A DNA stretch of 51,314 bases from Candidatus Gastranaerophilales bacterium (GCA_944325535.1 CALVAL010000003.1:1-51314); one strand, 5' to 3'; shown: positions 1-8,422, counted from the stretch's first letter. A program made the numbers and translations. Notes: generated by a model from the letters alone, not told the origin.

Positions 1-475
1 TTTCTCTTATTGATATGATATTTGCAATAGAGTAGTATTCTCCATTTACTTTTACTTTTCCAGTTCCATCTTCAAAGCTTGCTTCTGTTACAGTTCCAGT
101 TATTTCAATTGTTTTATCTTTGTTTTCAGGATCTTCAATAGAAATTGTTACTTCTTTTCCTATCATTGAAAGGGTTTGAGTTACTTCAGCATTTGCTGCC
201 ATGTCATTGTATAGTGCAGCAATGTAGTTCATGCAACCTTCTAATCCTTCATTCATCTGAGTCATTTGTTCTAATGATGAGTATTGAGCTAATTGTGATA
301 ACCATTCTGTGTTGTCAGTTGGTTGTGTTGGGTCCTGACTTTTTAGCTGCTCTAGCATCAATGTTAAGAACATGTTGCTATCATTTTCATCTGTTTTTTT
401 TGTATCCGTAGATGTTGCGTTGTTATATGCAGTTGTATTCTGTAGGTTTATAATTTCACTTGATATTACACTCAT
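1..475 (-). CDS. flgD: Flagellar hook capping protein FlgD (partial, 3' end outside window)
   Basis: FlgD forms the temporary cap on which hook subunits (FlgE) polymerise after export through the flagellar secretion system. The visible N-terminal 158 residues contain the conserved FlgD core (FLTLMLEQLKSQDPTQPTDN, roughly residues 36-55), followed by a Q/S-rich stretch (LAQYSSLEQM) and the start of the C-terminal beta domain. The ATG at 475 has a strong ribosome site (GGGAGAAGG) just upstream. The gene follows fliJ and fliK on the same strand with a 22-nt gap, the usual fliJ-fliK-flgD order. The protein runs off the left edge, so its end is unknown; flgE would be expected next. Identification is confident from the core motif. 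Confidence 0.9.
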   Translation of the reverse strand, partial: MSVISSEIINLQNTTAYNNATSTDTKKTDENDSNMFLTLMLEQLKSQDPTQPTDNTEWLSQLAQYSSLEQMTQMNEGLEGCMNYIAALYNDMAANAEVTQTLSMIGKEVTISIEDPENKDKTIEITGTVTEASFEDGTGKVKVNGEYYSIANIISIRE

Positions 476-497
476 AGCCTTCTCCCGTTTCTAAATT

Positions 498-1868
498 TTA
501 TATCTTACCATTTTCGTTATTATCTATATTGGACATCATTTCATCAAATTTTTGTTGTTCTTTATGCTCTCGATTTGGATTTTGTTCTTTATTTCCTCCG
601 CGAGAACCTTCTTGTTCTGTCCAATCTGCCTGATATCCACTTTCTTGTGTTTCGTTCATTTTTACAGTTACATTATCAACACTTACGCCGTGAGCCATTA
701 GGGTATCTTTAAGTCCATCAAGGCCTTTCATAATTAAGTTTCGTGCATCTTGCGTAGCAACTGTGAATTGAGCTGATAGTCCTTCTTTAGTATTAATTAG
801 TTGAACAGATACTTTGCCTAGTGACTCTGGATTTAGTACGATATTGACTTTCGAACTGTTATTTAAACCTTCAAGTTGTTTTGAAATTTGTTCGATAATT
901 TTACTTGGACCTAACTCTGTTGGAGAGCTTGGTTTTGAGATTTGATTATTTGTCGTATTTTTTACAGTATCGACTTTTATATCAGCAAAATCTCCATCAA
1001 TATTCATCATTGCTTTAATTCCTTGCTCTTCTGGGGTTTGGTTTTGCATTAAATCCGATGAGTTATTGTTACTACTATCTCCTGTTTCTATTTCAATACT
1101 TTCTATTTTTAAATCTTTTAGTGTATCTTCATCTATAATTTCTTCTAATGCTTCTGCATCAGTATCTTTTATTGGTGCATCTTTTTTTGTCAAATTTGTA
1201 ATTTGACTTGAAGTTGTTTCATCGCTGGTGCTATCTATTCCAAAATTTTTAAGAGTTATATCAAGACTTTCCCCATTGATTGTGACATCTAAATCATTAT
1301 CTGTTTCATCATTTGATGAATTTGTTTCAACAGAGGTATCACAATTATTTTTTTCTGAAATAGATGAATTAGGAATAATTGTTTGAATCGTATTTGTAAT
1401 ATTTTCTAGTAGATTAGAGTTATTTATATCCAAAAGTTCTTCTCCAGATTGATTTGTGGTTGTTTCAGATTCGGACTCAGATTCGGTATTTGTATCAGTT
1501 TCATCAGAATTTTCTATATCAGTATTAGAAATAATATTTTCTATTGACTCTATAAGTTGGTCAGATGTGGATATTTTCTTTTCTGAATTTTCTTCTGTAG
1601 TGTTAATATCTGAGTTTGTTAGATTTGAGATATCTTTTTTGTCTGAGGTATAGTTATCATTTTTAGACTTATTAATAGATTTGCTAGTATCGTAATCTTT
1701 ATCTTTTTTCTGAACAGTTTCTGTTTGTTTTGGTTGTGATTGTTGTGTATTGCTAAAAATCTGCTCAAAATTCTTTGAATTATCAGTATAGCTTTTATTA
1801 GAGTAATCTTTTTTAAAAGCTGTTTTTTCGAAGTTATTTAAAGTATTGTTTAGTATTGCTTGTGTCAT
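498..1868 (-). CDS. fliK: Flagellar hook-length control protein FliK
   Basis: FliK is a secreted ruler that measures the hook and switches the flagellar export gate from rod/hook to filament substrates. The 456-residue protein has the family layout: a long, low-complexity N-terminal region (residues 1-330) rich in S, T, N, D and E, then a compact C-terminal Flg_hook domain (about 335-420) with the typical LNPESLGKVSVQL and LMAHGVSVDNVTV pattern, and a charged Q/E/N-rich tail. It starts one base after the fliJ stop and lies 22 nt before flgD, so the three are almost certainly cotranscribed. A second FliK-like gene lies at 5008-6303. The N-terminal region is not alignable by eye and is expected to diverge quickly. 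Confidence 0.88.
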   Translation of the reverse strand: MTQAILNNTLNNFEKTAFKKDYSNKSYTDNSKNFEQIFSNTQQSQPKQTETVQKKDKDYDTSKSINKSKNDNYTSDKKDISNLTNSDINTTEENSEKKISTSDQLIESIENIISNTDIENSDETDTNTESESESETTTNQSGEELLDINNSNLLENITNTIQTIIPNSSISEKNNCDTSVETNSSNDETDNDLDVTINGESLDITLKNFGIDSTSDETTSSQITNLTKKDAPIKDTDAEALEEIIDEDTLKDLKIESIEIETGDSSNNNSSDLMQNQTPEEQGIKAMMNIDGDFADIKVDTVKNTTNNQISKPSSPTELGPSKIIEQISKQLEGLNNSSKVNIVLNPESLGKVSVQLINTKEGLSAQFTVATQDARNLIMKGLDGLKDTLMAHGVSVDNVTVKMNETQESGYQADWTEQEGSRGGNKEQNPNREHKEQQKFDEMMSNIDNNENGKI

Positions 1869-1869
1869 T

Positions 1870-2313
1870 TTATCCTGCTTTAAATCTTGCTGATGTTATA
1901 TCATCAATTTCTTTATTTTCCATATCTAGGAAGTTTTTGTAATATTCTTTTTCTTGTTTTTCTTTTAGTTTTTTTAGAACTTCAACTTTTTGATATGCTT
2001 CTTTTACTTCTTTTTGTTTTATAGAAAGAATTGATTTTGTATTATTAATAATTCTTTCTTGGTTTTGAGCATCAGTAACAAGTTTAATGGAATAGCTTCG
2101 ATGACCTTCTATTTGCATAATATCAAGATCTTCTGCAGAATAGAGTTGTTCCATTTCTCTTGTATTGTTTTCTTGAGCAAGAAAGATATTTTGAAGTTTT
2201 TCTTGTTGCAAATTTAGAGTAGCAACAATTTTTGCCATTTCCATTTGTCTTTGCTCAAGTTCTTTTTCTCGCAAGTCAAGCATAACTTGCAGTCGAAACT
2301 TGAATTTTTTCAA
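1870..2313 (-). CDS. fliJ: Flagellar export protein FliJ
   Basis: FliJ is the coiled-coil stalk of the flagellar ATPase ring (FliI) and helps recycle export chaperones. This 147-residue protein is almost wholly alpha-helical, with heptad-rich K/E/Q segments over residues 10-130 and the family N-terminus (KFKFRLQVMLDLREKE). The best start is TTG at 2313, preceded by GAGGTAGG; a TTG start is less common, but the conserved K-F-x-F-R-L motif begins right there. It is the first gene of the fliJ-fliK-flgD set. A second FliJ-type protein is encoded at 4527-5006 on the opposite strand, so the region carries two copies of this usually single-copy component. Confidence 0.85.
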   Translation of the reverse strand: MKKFKFRLQVMLDLREKELEQRQMEMAKIVATLNLQQEKLQNIFLAQENNTREMEQLYSAEDLDIMQIEGHRSYSIKLVTDAQNQERIINNTKSILSIKQKEVKEAYQKVEVLKKLKEKQEKEYYKNFLDMENKEIDDITSARFKAG

Positions 2314-2527
2314 TTTACCTACCTCGCCAAAGAATGGTATACTTACTACCTCTTATACTTTACACCATGATTCCATGACTCCCATCGTATATTTAGTTGA
2401 TTTATATAAAATTTTATTAAAGTTACTATGCTTAATATTTTGTAATATTTGTCTGTTAATTAGCAATTTTTTGCTTATTTATAACTTTATATTAGTAAGT
2501 AATTGTGTAAAGAAGGTAGATAGAATT

Positions 2528-3496
2528 ATGACAAATCCGATGTTTAGTCCTCAGCCTAATTATTCAGGTGTTACTATTCAAATAGCAAATCCAGCGGTTA
2601 ATGTAGGTCAAGGTCGTCAGGTTTCTGATTATTGCAGCTATAATCCATATGTGTCAAATCCGCAGGTTCAGAATTTAGCTAATGTACCTTATGCTGATTA
2701 TTTACAGGCTCCTGTGCAAAATCCTATTCCAGCAAACAATATGATTCCTTTGAATACTTCTAACCAACCGCAAATGCAATCATTGCCTTCTTATCCACCA
2801 CAGTATTATTTAAATAACTATAATTTGCAAACTCCAGCTAATGAAGAAAGTATTGATAAAATTGCTAAAAATTTAGAAAAATTGAATAATAATCAACAAA
2901 TACCTCAGAACAATGGTAGTCAAAATATTACGCCGCAGGAAAAAGGACTTGTTGATAGTTCAGATATTAAGCAAAAAGAATATCCTATAAATGAGCCCAA
3001 AGAAGAAGATATGTCTAAATCACAAGGTATAATTGATGATTTAGATGCGAGAGATGCTGCAATAAAAGCTGAAAAAGAGAATACAAAAGAACAACGAGTA
3101 GTAGCACTAACTGATGAATATATAAAATCTCTTGAAAATTATTTAAATAATCCTAATGAAGAAATACGTTTAATGGCGTCCAAAGATATTTTAACAAGAC
3201 TAGATGAAGACAAAAGCAGGTATGATGATGCTGCCTTAAATGCTTTATTAAATAAAATGATGCAAGATCCCTCTAAATTGATAAGAGTGGCTGCCTTAAG
3301 CGCATTTAGTTCTCAACTAGCAAGTGGTAATGAATATACAGTAGAGCTTCTTCATAATATTCAAGCAAATCCTAGTGCAGACAAAGAAGATGTCTTACAA
3401 GCAGCAGATATTTTATTGAAGATGTCTGCAGGAACGGAAGTTAAAAATATTCCAAATCCTTCAGTGAAAGAAGAACAAGCTAAGGAACAAAAATAA
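2528..3496 (+). CDS. Unknown protein with N/Q/P-rich N-terminus and HEAT-like C-terminal helices
   Basis: I do not recognise a named family. The ATG at 2528 is chosen because AAGAAGG lies about 11 nt upstream and the translation becomes protein-like only from here; the same frame stays open upstream but reads as hydrophobic noise from intergenic DNA. The 322 residues split into a proline/asparagine/glutamine-rich, aromatic-dotted first half (residues 1-150) and a charged helical second half. Residues about 185-310 contain paired helices such as LASKDILTRLDED and LIRVAALSAFSSQLASG that resemble HEAT repeats. No signal peptide or membrane segment is seen. The stop overlaps the next start (TAATG), so it is coupled to the following gene. 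It sits between two flagellar modules, but a motility role is only a guess. Confidence 0.7.
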   Translation: MTNPMFSPQPNYSGVTIQIANPAVNVGQGRQVSDYCSYNPYVSNPQVQNLANVPYADYLQAPVQNPIPANNMIPLNTSNQPQMQSLPSYPPQYYLNNYNLQTPANEESIDKIAKNLEKLNNNQQIPQNNGSQNITPQEKGLVDSSDIKQKEYPINEPKEEDMSKSQGIIDDLDARDAAIKAEKENTKEQRVVALTDEYIKSLENYLNNPNEEIRLMASKDILTRLDEDKSRYDDAALNALLNKMMQDPSKLIRVAALSAFSSQLASGNEYTVELLHNIQANPSADKEDVLQAADILLKMSAGTEVKNIPNPSVKEEQAKEQK

Positions 3497-3933
3497 TGAG
3501 TACTTTTTCAAACATAGTATGTAAAACAGTTGGAGTTGCCGGAATGAGCGCAGTTTTATATGACGCTTATTCTTTAGCTCGCGATAATTCTAAAAGGCAA
3601 GCTCAAAATGTCACTGCCGATTATTTTGAAAGAGTGCACGCTGGTACAAGAACTTTAAATACAGAAAGTCAAGTTAATAATGCAATTCAAAATGGTATTA
3701 GGAATTTTAGACTAGATAATTCTATTGTTCCAGTATATGGTAATGTAAAAGGTTTTGTTACAGGTTTTTTAAAGTCTTTAGGTGAAAATATATTGCCAGT
3801 TTCTTTGGCTACATTAGCTTTAGCAACAAAAGGTACTCTCTCTAAAATAGGAGCTTGGGGACTTGCCGCAACTGGATTGTATACTGTGGCCAAAGAAGGT
3901 TTTGGTTTAGGTAAAGTCTCTCCAATGGACTAG
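3496..3933 (+). CDS. Small unknown protein with C-terminal hydrophobic segments
   Basis: A 145-residue protein of unknown function, translationally coupled to the preceding gene through a TAATG overlap. Residues 8-28 are mildly hydrophobic, and residues about 98-130 hold two short hydrophobic, glycine/alanine-rich segments (ILPVSLATLALAT and IGAWGLAATGLYTVA), so it may sit in or on a membrane as a hairpin. The middle is polar, with a possible coiled segment. No signal peptide is apparent. The gene ends in CTAG, where its own stop and the stop of the opposing gene overlap, so transcription converges here. Its partner is probably the HEAT-like protein upstream. Confidence 0.65.
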   Translation: MSTFSNIVCKTVGVAGMSAVLYDAYSLARDNSKRQAQNVTADYFERVHAGTRTLNTESQVNNAIQNGIRNFRLDNSIVPVYGNVKGFVTGFLKSLGENILPVSLATLALATKGTLSKIGAWGLAATGLYTVAKEGFGLGKVSPMD

Positions 3934-4358
3934 ATTTTGCTGCGAGATGGTTGTGTTTTTGAATAATTATCAAGTTTTGAGTCTAAGTCCTCTTGGTGAT
4001 TATCTATAGCATTATTCACATCGCTTAGAAGTTTTGTTTGTATTTCTTTTTCTTTTGTAAAGACATCCATCTCTTTTTGTTTTGTATATGCTTTTACACC
4101 TGATTTATACAAAAATCGAGGGCATATAAACATCATTGTGATTGCACTTGCTCCAATTCCAAATAGTCCTGCACTTTTCCATGAAGCAGTATAGCTTCTT
4201 GCAATAGCGGTAGTTAGAGCTCCTGTTATGACAGAAATCCCTCCGGCATTTAGGATAGCAAGTCTTCTTTCCATTTTTCGATTAATCGGATTTTGATTTT
4301 CAAATCTACTTCCCCTATATGATACCTTAGGGGATAAGGCATTTACAGGTTGAATCAT
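3930..4358 (-). CDS. Small putative membrane protein of unknown function
   Basis: A 142-residue protein with two likely membrane segments (about residues 32-52, LAILNAGGISVITGALTTA, and 65-85, AGLFGIGASAITMMFI) followed by a charged, probably helical C-terminal tail (KEKEIQTKLLSDVNNAI). I place the start at the ATG at 4358 (M-I-Q-P-V-N). An in-frame GTG at 4370 is the alternative, and neither has a strong ribosome site. Near the N-terminus is S-Y-R-G, similar to F-[KR]-[AG] motifs near the N-termini of other unknown proteins in this window. It converges with the previous gene and diverges from the second fliJ-fliK operon. Function unknown. Confidence 0.6.
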   Translation of the reverse strand: MIQPVNALSPKVSYRGSRFENQNPINRKMERRLAILNAGGISVITGALTTAIARSYTASWKSAGLFGIGASAITMMFICPRFLYKSGVKAYTKQKEMDVFTKEKEIQTKLLSDVNNAIDNHQEDLDSKLDNYSKTQPSRSKI

Positions 4359-4426
4359 TTTCTCACACACACTTTCTTTTAATATCTCTAATAATATTTT
4401 AACGTATCTTGTTAAGGAAGTAAACC

Positions 4427-4475
4427 CTATCTAGATGATTGACTTTTAAAAAACTAACATTAATCATCTAAATAG
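4427..4475. promoter_or_regulatory. Long inverted repeat in the divergent promoter region of the second fliJ-fliK operon
   Basis: CTATCTAGATGATT (4427-4440) is matched by AATCATCTAAATAG (4462-4475), a 14-bp inverted repeat with one mismatch around a 21-nt AT-rich spacer. It lies in the gap between the unknown membrane gene (minus strand) and fliJ2 (plus strand), about 50 bp before the fliJ2 start. There is no run of T after either arm, so it is unlikely to be a terminator. An operator for a dimeric regulator or a structured leader are both possible. Confidence 0.45.
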
Positions 4476-4526
4476 ATGTATTAATAAAAAATAAAATCTG
4501 TAAAAATGTAATAGAGAGAATATATC

Positions 4527-5006
4527 ATGCCCTTTCGATACAGATTACAAAAAGTACTAGATTTTAGAATTAGAAAAAAAGAAGAACAGTTGCTAGTAGT
4601 TCAAAAAGCTCAGCAAGATGTATATATTCAAGAGGAAAAAATTAGACAAAATGAAGCTGAAATCCAACAAACAATATTGAATAAAAAAACTGCAGATTTT
4701 CGAATGATGGAATATTATGATAACTATTTGCATCATCTTTGGGACAAAGCAGAAGTTCTTGAACAAGAAAAGCAGCGTTTAATCTCTATTTTAGAGGAAG
4801 AAAAGCAAAAACTCGTAAAATTAGAACAAGCGGTGAAAGTTGTAGAAAAGCATAAAGAAAAACAAAAAGAAGCATACCAAGAGGAACAAAAAGCTATTGA
4901 ATTGAAAGAATTTTCAGAAATAGGTGTACAAAGGTTTTTTATACATTCAAGAGAAGAAGCAGAAGAACTGGAAGAACAATTAAAAAGAATAGAAACGGAT
5001 AATTAA
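4527..5006 (+). CDS. Second FliJ-family protein (flagellar export, coiled coil)
   Basis: This 159-residue protein begins with the FliJ signature (FRYRLQKVLDFRIRKKEE) and continues as one long coiled coil of E, K and Q heptads to the C-terminus. FliJ binds the FliI ATPase and the export gate protein FlhA; the related injectisome protein is YscO/SctO. The ribosome site is AGAGAG, 8 nt before ATG. It is followed after one base by a FliK-like gene and then by a FlgE/F/G-family gene, forming a self-contained module. It differs widely in sequence from the first FliJ at 1870-2313, so it is not a recent duplicate. Whether it serves the same flagellum or a variant structure cannot be told from sequence. 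Confidence 0.75.
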   Translation: MPFRYRLQKVLDFRIRKKEEQLLVVQKAQQDVYIQEEKIRQNEAEIQQTILNKKTADFRMMEYYDNYLHHLWDKAEVLEQEKQRLISILEEEKQKLVKLEQAVKVVEKHKEKQKEAYQEEQKAIELKEFSEIGVQRFFIHSREEAEELEEQLKRIETDN

Positions 5007-5007
5007 A

Positions 5008-6303
5008 ATGAATATAGAAGCTAAATCACAAATCGATGTTTCAAATATAAAAAATAGTACTCAAAAAAAGGATAATAGTAAAAAAGTTGATGAAAAGTCC
5101 TCTTTTGCAGAAGAATTATCCTCTCTTTCTGAAACAAAAGAGAAGGAAACAAATGAAAAAGTAGAAAACGAAAAAGTAGAAAAAACAGAAGAGAAAAAAG
5201 ATGACAAACCCGTTAATGATACTAATGAAGAAAATTTAAAAGCAGAATCAGAAAAAGTAGAAGAAACAAAAGATTCATCTAAAGAAGATAAAAAAGATTC
5301 AGAGAAGTCTGATAAAAAATCTGATGAAACAATAGATGATGTTCTCAATGGTCTAAAGGGTACTGTTGAAGAAATTCAAAAACTTAATGAAAAGAAGCCT
5401 ATCAATCAAAAAGATGATAATTTAGGCTCTGAAATAAAGGATGATATTTTTGATACCGATAATAAAGGTAATCATTTAAATAATAAAGAGGATAATAATT
5501 TGATTAATAATGATATGAATATTCAGGATAAAAATGATCCAACATTAACTCCGCAAATGAATATGAATATGAATTTTAACAGCGATGGAAAGCCTTTCAA
5601 TGATTTTCTTAATGCTCAGAATAATAATGAACAGCTAGTTTCTACTCAACAAGAACTAGCAGAAGAGAGTGATATTTTATCAACAATGAGTGAAAATATT
5701 GCTATAGCTAATAAGAATAATGCATTAGCTAAAGAAAATTTGTCGAAAAAAATGGAAAAAACTCAAATTAATTATGAAAATAATATTATAGATGATTCTA
5801 AGGATAATAATCCATTTGATTCAAAAGTAAAGACTGTATCAAATTCAGATGGAATCAAAAAAGTTGATAAAAAATCAAATATCACAGTAGAGACTGTTGT
5901 AAAATACGGTAATCTGATTATGGATGAGGCTGATGTGGACTTTTTTGCAAAGCTAGTTGAAAATGGTTCAGCAGATATGGCAAAAGATGTGCAGCAATCG
6001 CAAAAATCATCTCAAGTATCAAAAACTTTAGCAGATATGTTAGCAAAATCTATGAAAGATAACCAACCAGTAAGAATAGATTTTGACAATAATATTTCTG
6101 TCATTATAAAAGTAAGTAGGGAAGGAAAAATTTCAGCAGATTTCCTTCCAAGCTCACAAGTAGCAGAAGCTTATTTGAAAGAAAATTTACCTCTTTTAAA
6201 ACAAAGGTTTGATGATAACAATATAGAATATGATGAATTAAACCAAAGAAAACAACGACAAGACGATAACAAAGATAGAAAGAAGGGCAGCAAAGATGAA
6301 TGA
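5008..6303 (+). CDS. Second FliK-like hook-length control protein
   Basis: The 431-residue protein has the FliK layout: a long, highly charged low-complexity N-terminal region (residues 1-290, rich in K, E, D, N and S) and a short C-terminal domain (about 340-410). That domain has the beta-alpha pattern of Flg_hook (VRIDFDNNISVIIKVSREG, then a helical segment LKENLPLLKQRFDDNN). The usual L-x-P-x-x-L-G motif is weak here, so the assignment rests partly on position between a FliJ homologue and a flagellar axial-protein gene. It overlaps the next gene by 8 nt, which argues for translational coupling. It may act as a ruler or export switch for the protein encoded next to it. Confidence 0.62.
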   Translation: MNIEAKSQIDVSNIKNSTQKKDNSKKVDEKSSFAEELSSLSETKEKETNEKVENEKVEKTEEKKDDKPVNDTNEENLKAESEKVEETKDSSKEDKKDSEKSDKKSDETIDDVLNGLKGTVEEIQKLNEKKPINQKDDNLGSEIKDDIFDTDNKGNHLNNKEDNNLINNDMNIQDKNDPTLTPQMNMNMNFNSDGKPFNDFLNAQNNNEQLVSTQQELAEESDILSTMSENIAIANKNNALAKENLSKKMEKTQINYENNIIDDSKDNNPFDSKVKTVSNSDGIKKVDKKSNITVETVVKYGNLIMDEADVDFFAKLVENGSADMAKDVQQSQKSSQVSKTLADMLAKSMKDNQPVRIDFDNNISVIIKVSREGKISADFLPSSQVAEAYLKENLPLLKQRFDDNNIEYDELNQRKQRQDDNKDRKKGSKDE

Positions 6304-7132
6304 TTTGTATACAACTGCAATTAATACCCAAAAAGCTACAGTACAGTGGATGGACGTCCTTGCTGAAAACTTAACAAATGTATATACTCCCGGTTATAGA
6401 GAAAATAAAGTTACATTTAAGACTTTTCTTGGTGGTGCTGTAATTGATAATAATGTAAAGAATTTAGGTCAAGGTAAATCTATTCCAGGGACATCAAATG
6501 AGAATTTGTTCTTTGAAGGAAGCGGTTATTTTGTGCTAAGAACGCCAGAAGGAAATGTTTCTTACACTCGTCTTGGTGAATTTACATTTGATTCTGAAGG
6601 AGTTTATAAAGCTAAAAACGGAGCTACTGTTCAAGGATATATTCTTAATGATAAGGGAGAAATAATGTCCGGTACAAAATCCATTAGTGCTGATTTATAC
6701 GAAGAGACAGCTCTAAAAGGCGGTGCTTTGAGTGTTCCGACTACAAATATAAAGCTTTGGATAGATCCTAATAATGGTAAATTTTTAGGAAAATACGATG
6801 AGTATGAAATAAAAAATGACGGAACTATTTATGGTAAAGCCGATGGTGGAAATCGTTCAGTTCCATTATATAAAATAGCAACCGCAAATTTTCACAATCC
6901 TAATGGTCTTTATGAAGTAAAAGAAGGACTATTTGTAGAGACGCCAGAGTCAGGAAAGCCGGTTGTAGGACGTGGTGAAATACGTTCAGGACTATTAGAG
7001 CAGGCAAATACTGATTTTAAGGCTAATATGTCTGATTATCAACAAGCTAAAGTTCAGATGGAACTTGTAAATGCTTTGATTAAGTCAAACAAAGATTTGC
7101 TACAATCTGCAATGGAAATGGCAACTCAATAG
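6296..7132 (+). CDS. Flagellar hook-basal body protein, FlgE/FlgF/FlgG family
   Basis: A 278-residue flagellar axial protein. The N-terminus (residues 1-35) has the rod-class motif AENLTNVYTPGYRENKVTF, equivalent to the usual ANNLANVxTxGFK. Residues 65-110 carry the FlgEFG beta domain (FFEGSGYFVLRTPEGNVSYTR, then LGEFTFDSEG). The C-terminal helix (ARSGLLE-type turn, then ANTDFKANMSDYQQAKVQME) packs with the N-terminal helix in the assembled filament. The length fits FlgF/FlgG (about 250-265) better than hook protein FlgE, but I cannot separate the subfamilies by eye. The start overlaps the end of the FliK-like gene by 8 nt. A long noncoding tandem repeat follows its stop. Confidence 0.82.
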   Translation: MNDLYTTAINTQKATVQWMDVLAENLTNVYTPGYRENKVTFKTFLGGAVIDNNVKNLGQGKSIPGTSNENLFFEGSGYFVLRTPEGNVSYTRLGEFTFDSEGVYKAKNGATVQGYILNDKGEIMSGTKSISADLYEETALKGGALSVPTTNIKLWIDPNNGKFLGKYDEYEIKNDGTIYGKADGGNRSVPLYKIATANFHNPNGLYEVKEGLFVETPESGKPVVGRGEIRSGLLEQANTDFKANMSDYQQAKVQMELVNALIKSNKDLLQSAMEMATQ

Positions 7133-7140
7133 GTGCTACG

Positions 7141-7605
7141 CACGTAGATAAATGGTCGGGTGACATAAGCTAAGACTGCAAGCGAGGTTAAAAACACCAA
7201 GTCACCCTCAATGGTAAAATTACAAAATGATATTTACCCCCGCACGTAGACAAATGGTCGAGTGAAATAAGCTAAGACTGCAAGCGAGGTTAAAAACACC
7301 AAGTCACCCTCAAAGGTAAAATTACAAAATGATATTTACCCCCGCACGTAGACAAATGGTCGAGTGAAATAAGCTAAGACTGCAAGCGAGGTTAAAAACA
7401 CCAAGTCACCCTCAATGGTAAAATTATAAAATGATATTTACCCCCGCACGTAGACAAATGGTCGAGTGAAATAAGCTAAGACTACAAGTGAGGTTAAAAA
7501 CACCAAGTCACCCTCAATGGTAAAATTACAAAATGATATTTACCCCCGCACGTAGACAAATGGTTGGGTGACATAAGCTAAGACTACAAGCTAGGGAAAA
7601 AACGC
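7141..7605. repeat. 102-bp tandem repeat, about 4.5 copies, noncoding
   Basis: Units begin with CACGTAGA at 7141, 7243, 7345, 7447 and 7549, an exact 102-bp period; the fifth copy decays after about 50 bp. Copies differ by only a few substitutions, so expansion is recent or homogenised. All six frames contain stops, so it is not coding even though 102 is a multiple of three. Each unit can form two hairpins: GGGTGAC with GTCACCC (perfect in copy 1, weakened in copies 2-4) and GGTAAA with TTTACC. It fills the 3' flank of the flagellar axial gene. It is not a CRISPR array, because the whole unit repeats with no unique spacers. Confidence 0.9.
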
Positions 7606-7662
7606 CAATTTAACCTAAAAGACAAATTTATAAGTTAAAAAATTAGTTAAACTCCGTTTTAT

Positions 7663-7694
7663 AAAGGAATTAAGTTGTTTAATTCCTTTTTATT
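7663..7694. terminator. Bidirectional rho-independent terminator
   Basis: AAAGGAATTAA pairs with TTAATTCCTTT around a 5-nt loop and has T-rich tracts on both sides. It lies between the 102-bp repeat and the stop of the minus-strand gene at 7697, so it can end transcription from both directions. Confidence 0.8.
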
Positions 7695-7696
7695 TT

Positions 7697-8422
7697 TTAA
7701 AATGTAATTCTTCCGTTTATGCCAATTAGTGGGTTTGAATAGTTTTCTCCAGTTGTAACATAGCCACCTACGCTAAGATTACATTGTGTATATTTTTTGT
7801 TGTAATTACAGCTTAATGATGCGCTATTTTGATCAATTGAAAATGCTGAGTTGATTCCTTTTGCATTAGCATATTTAGCTGTAAGACCATTATTTTTATC
7901 TTGATTGTATATAGATATGCTATAAGAATGTACCGGATTTTTAGAATAGTACTCTAATGCAGCTTTGTTATTTCCTACGTTATATGAGCCTTTTATTCCA
8001 TTTGTTGTAGAGCCTTGCTCTTTAGTATATTCTAAACCTAATTTTTCTCCTGCTATTATAGTATATTCATTAGAATTATTTTGATAAGAAGCTTTTCCTT
8101 CAAGTCCCTTGATGCCAAAATTAACTTTTTTAATGAACTTTGAAGCTTTTTTGATAAAAGGTACTTCATCTTCTCTGTTTGTTACATTATATAGTGTTGT
8201 TTCTTTTTTAGGTTTTACAAATGTTGATTCTTCATAGTTAGGGGTAGGAAAAGCAGGTTTTAAAGGAGGTCTTTTTACCAAATTCTCAACGCTTTCTCCT
8301 AAATCTTTTCCATAAGTTTCAAGTTTATCTAGGGTATTTTTTACAAAAGAGGATTTAAGTAATGTCTTATCAACATTATTTTCTTTTGCTACATCTAAAA
8401 AAGCTTGAATTGGATCTGACAT
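7697..8422 (-). CDS. Unknown protein with beta-repeat C-terminal half
   Basis: A 241-residue protein with no recognised family. The first 40 residues are helical, 50-80 are proline-rich (RPPLKPAFPTP), and from about 100 to the end it consists of short alternating beta strands separated by N/G/K turns (such as TIIAGEKLGLEYTKEQGS and AALEYYSKNPVHSYSISIY). It ends in R-I-T-F. This pattern looks like a beta-barrel or stacked-strand protein with an aromatic terminus, but there is no signal peptide, so an outer-membrane location is not supported. The start ATG at 8422 has GGAGAG 5-8 nt upstream. It diverges from the sigma-28 controlled gene at 8601. Confidence 0.65.
   Translation of the reverse strand: MSDPIQAFLDVAKENNVDKTLLKSSFVKNTLDKLETYGKDLGESVENLVKRPPLKPAFPTPNYEESTFVKPKKETTLYNVTNREDEVPFIKKASKFIKKVNFGIKGLEGKASYQNNSNEYTIIAGEKLGLEYTKEQGSTTNGIKGSYNVGNNKAALEYYSKNPVHSYSISIYNQDKNNGLTAKYANAKGINSAFSIDQNSASLSCNYNKKYTQCNLSVGGYVTTGENYSNPLIGINGRITF

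Noticed and set aside
1456-1653. Small serine/valine-rich plus-strand gene
   Set aside because: It is the antisense shadow of the low-complexity region of fliK.
2300-2527. N-terminal extension of the gene at 2528
   Set aside because: The frame is open, but the translation is hydrophobic noise over AT-rich intergenic DNA and the ribosome site sits before 2528.
7141-7605. CRISPR array
   Set aside because: The entire 102-bp unit repeats; there are no unique spacers and no cas genes.
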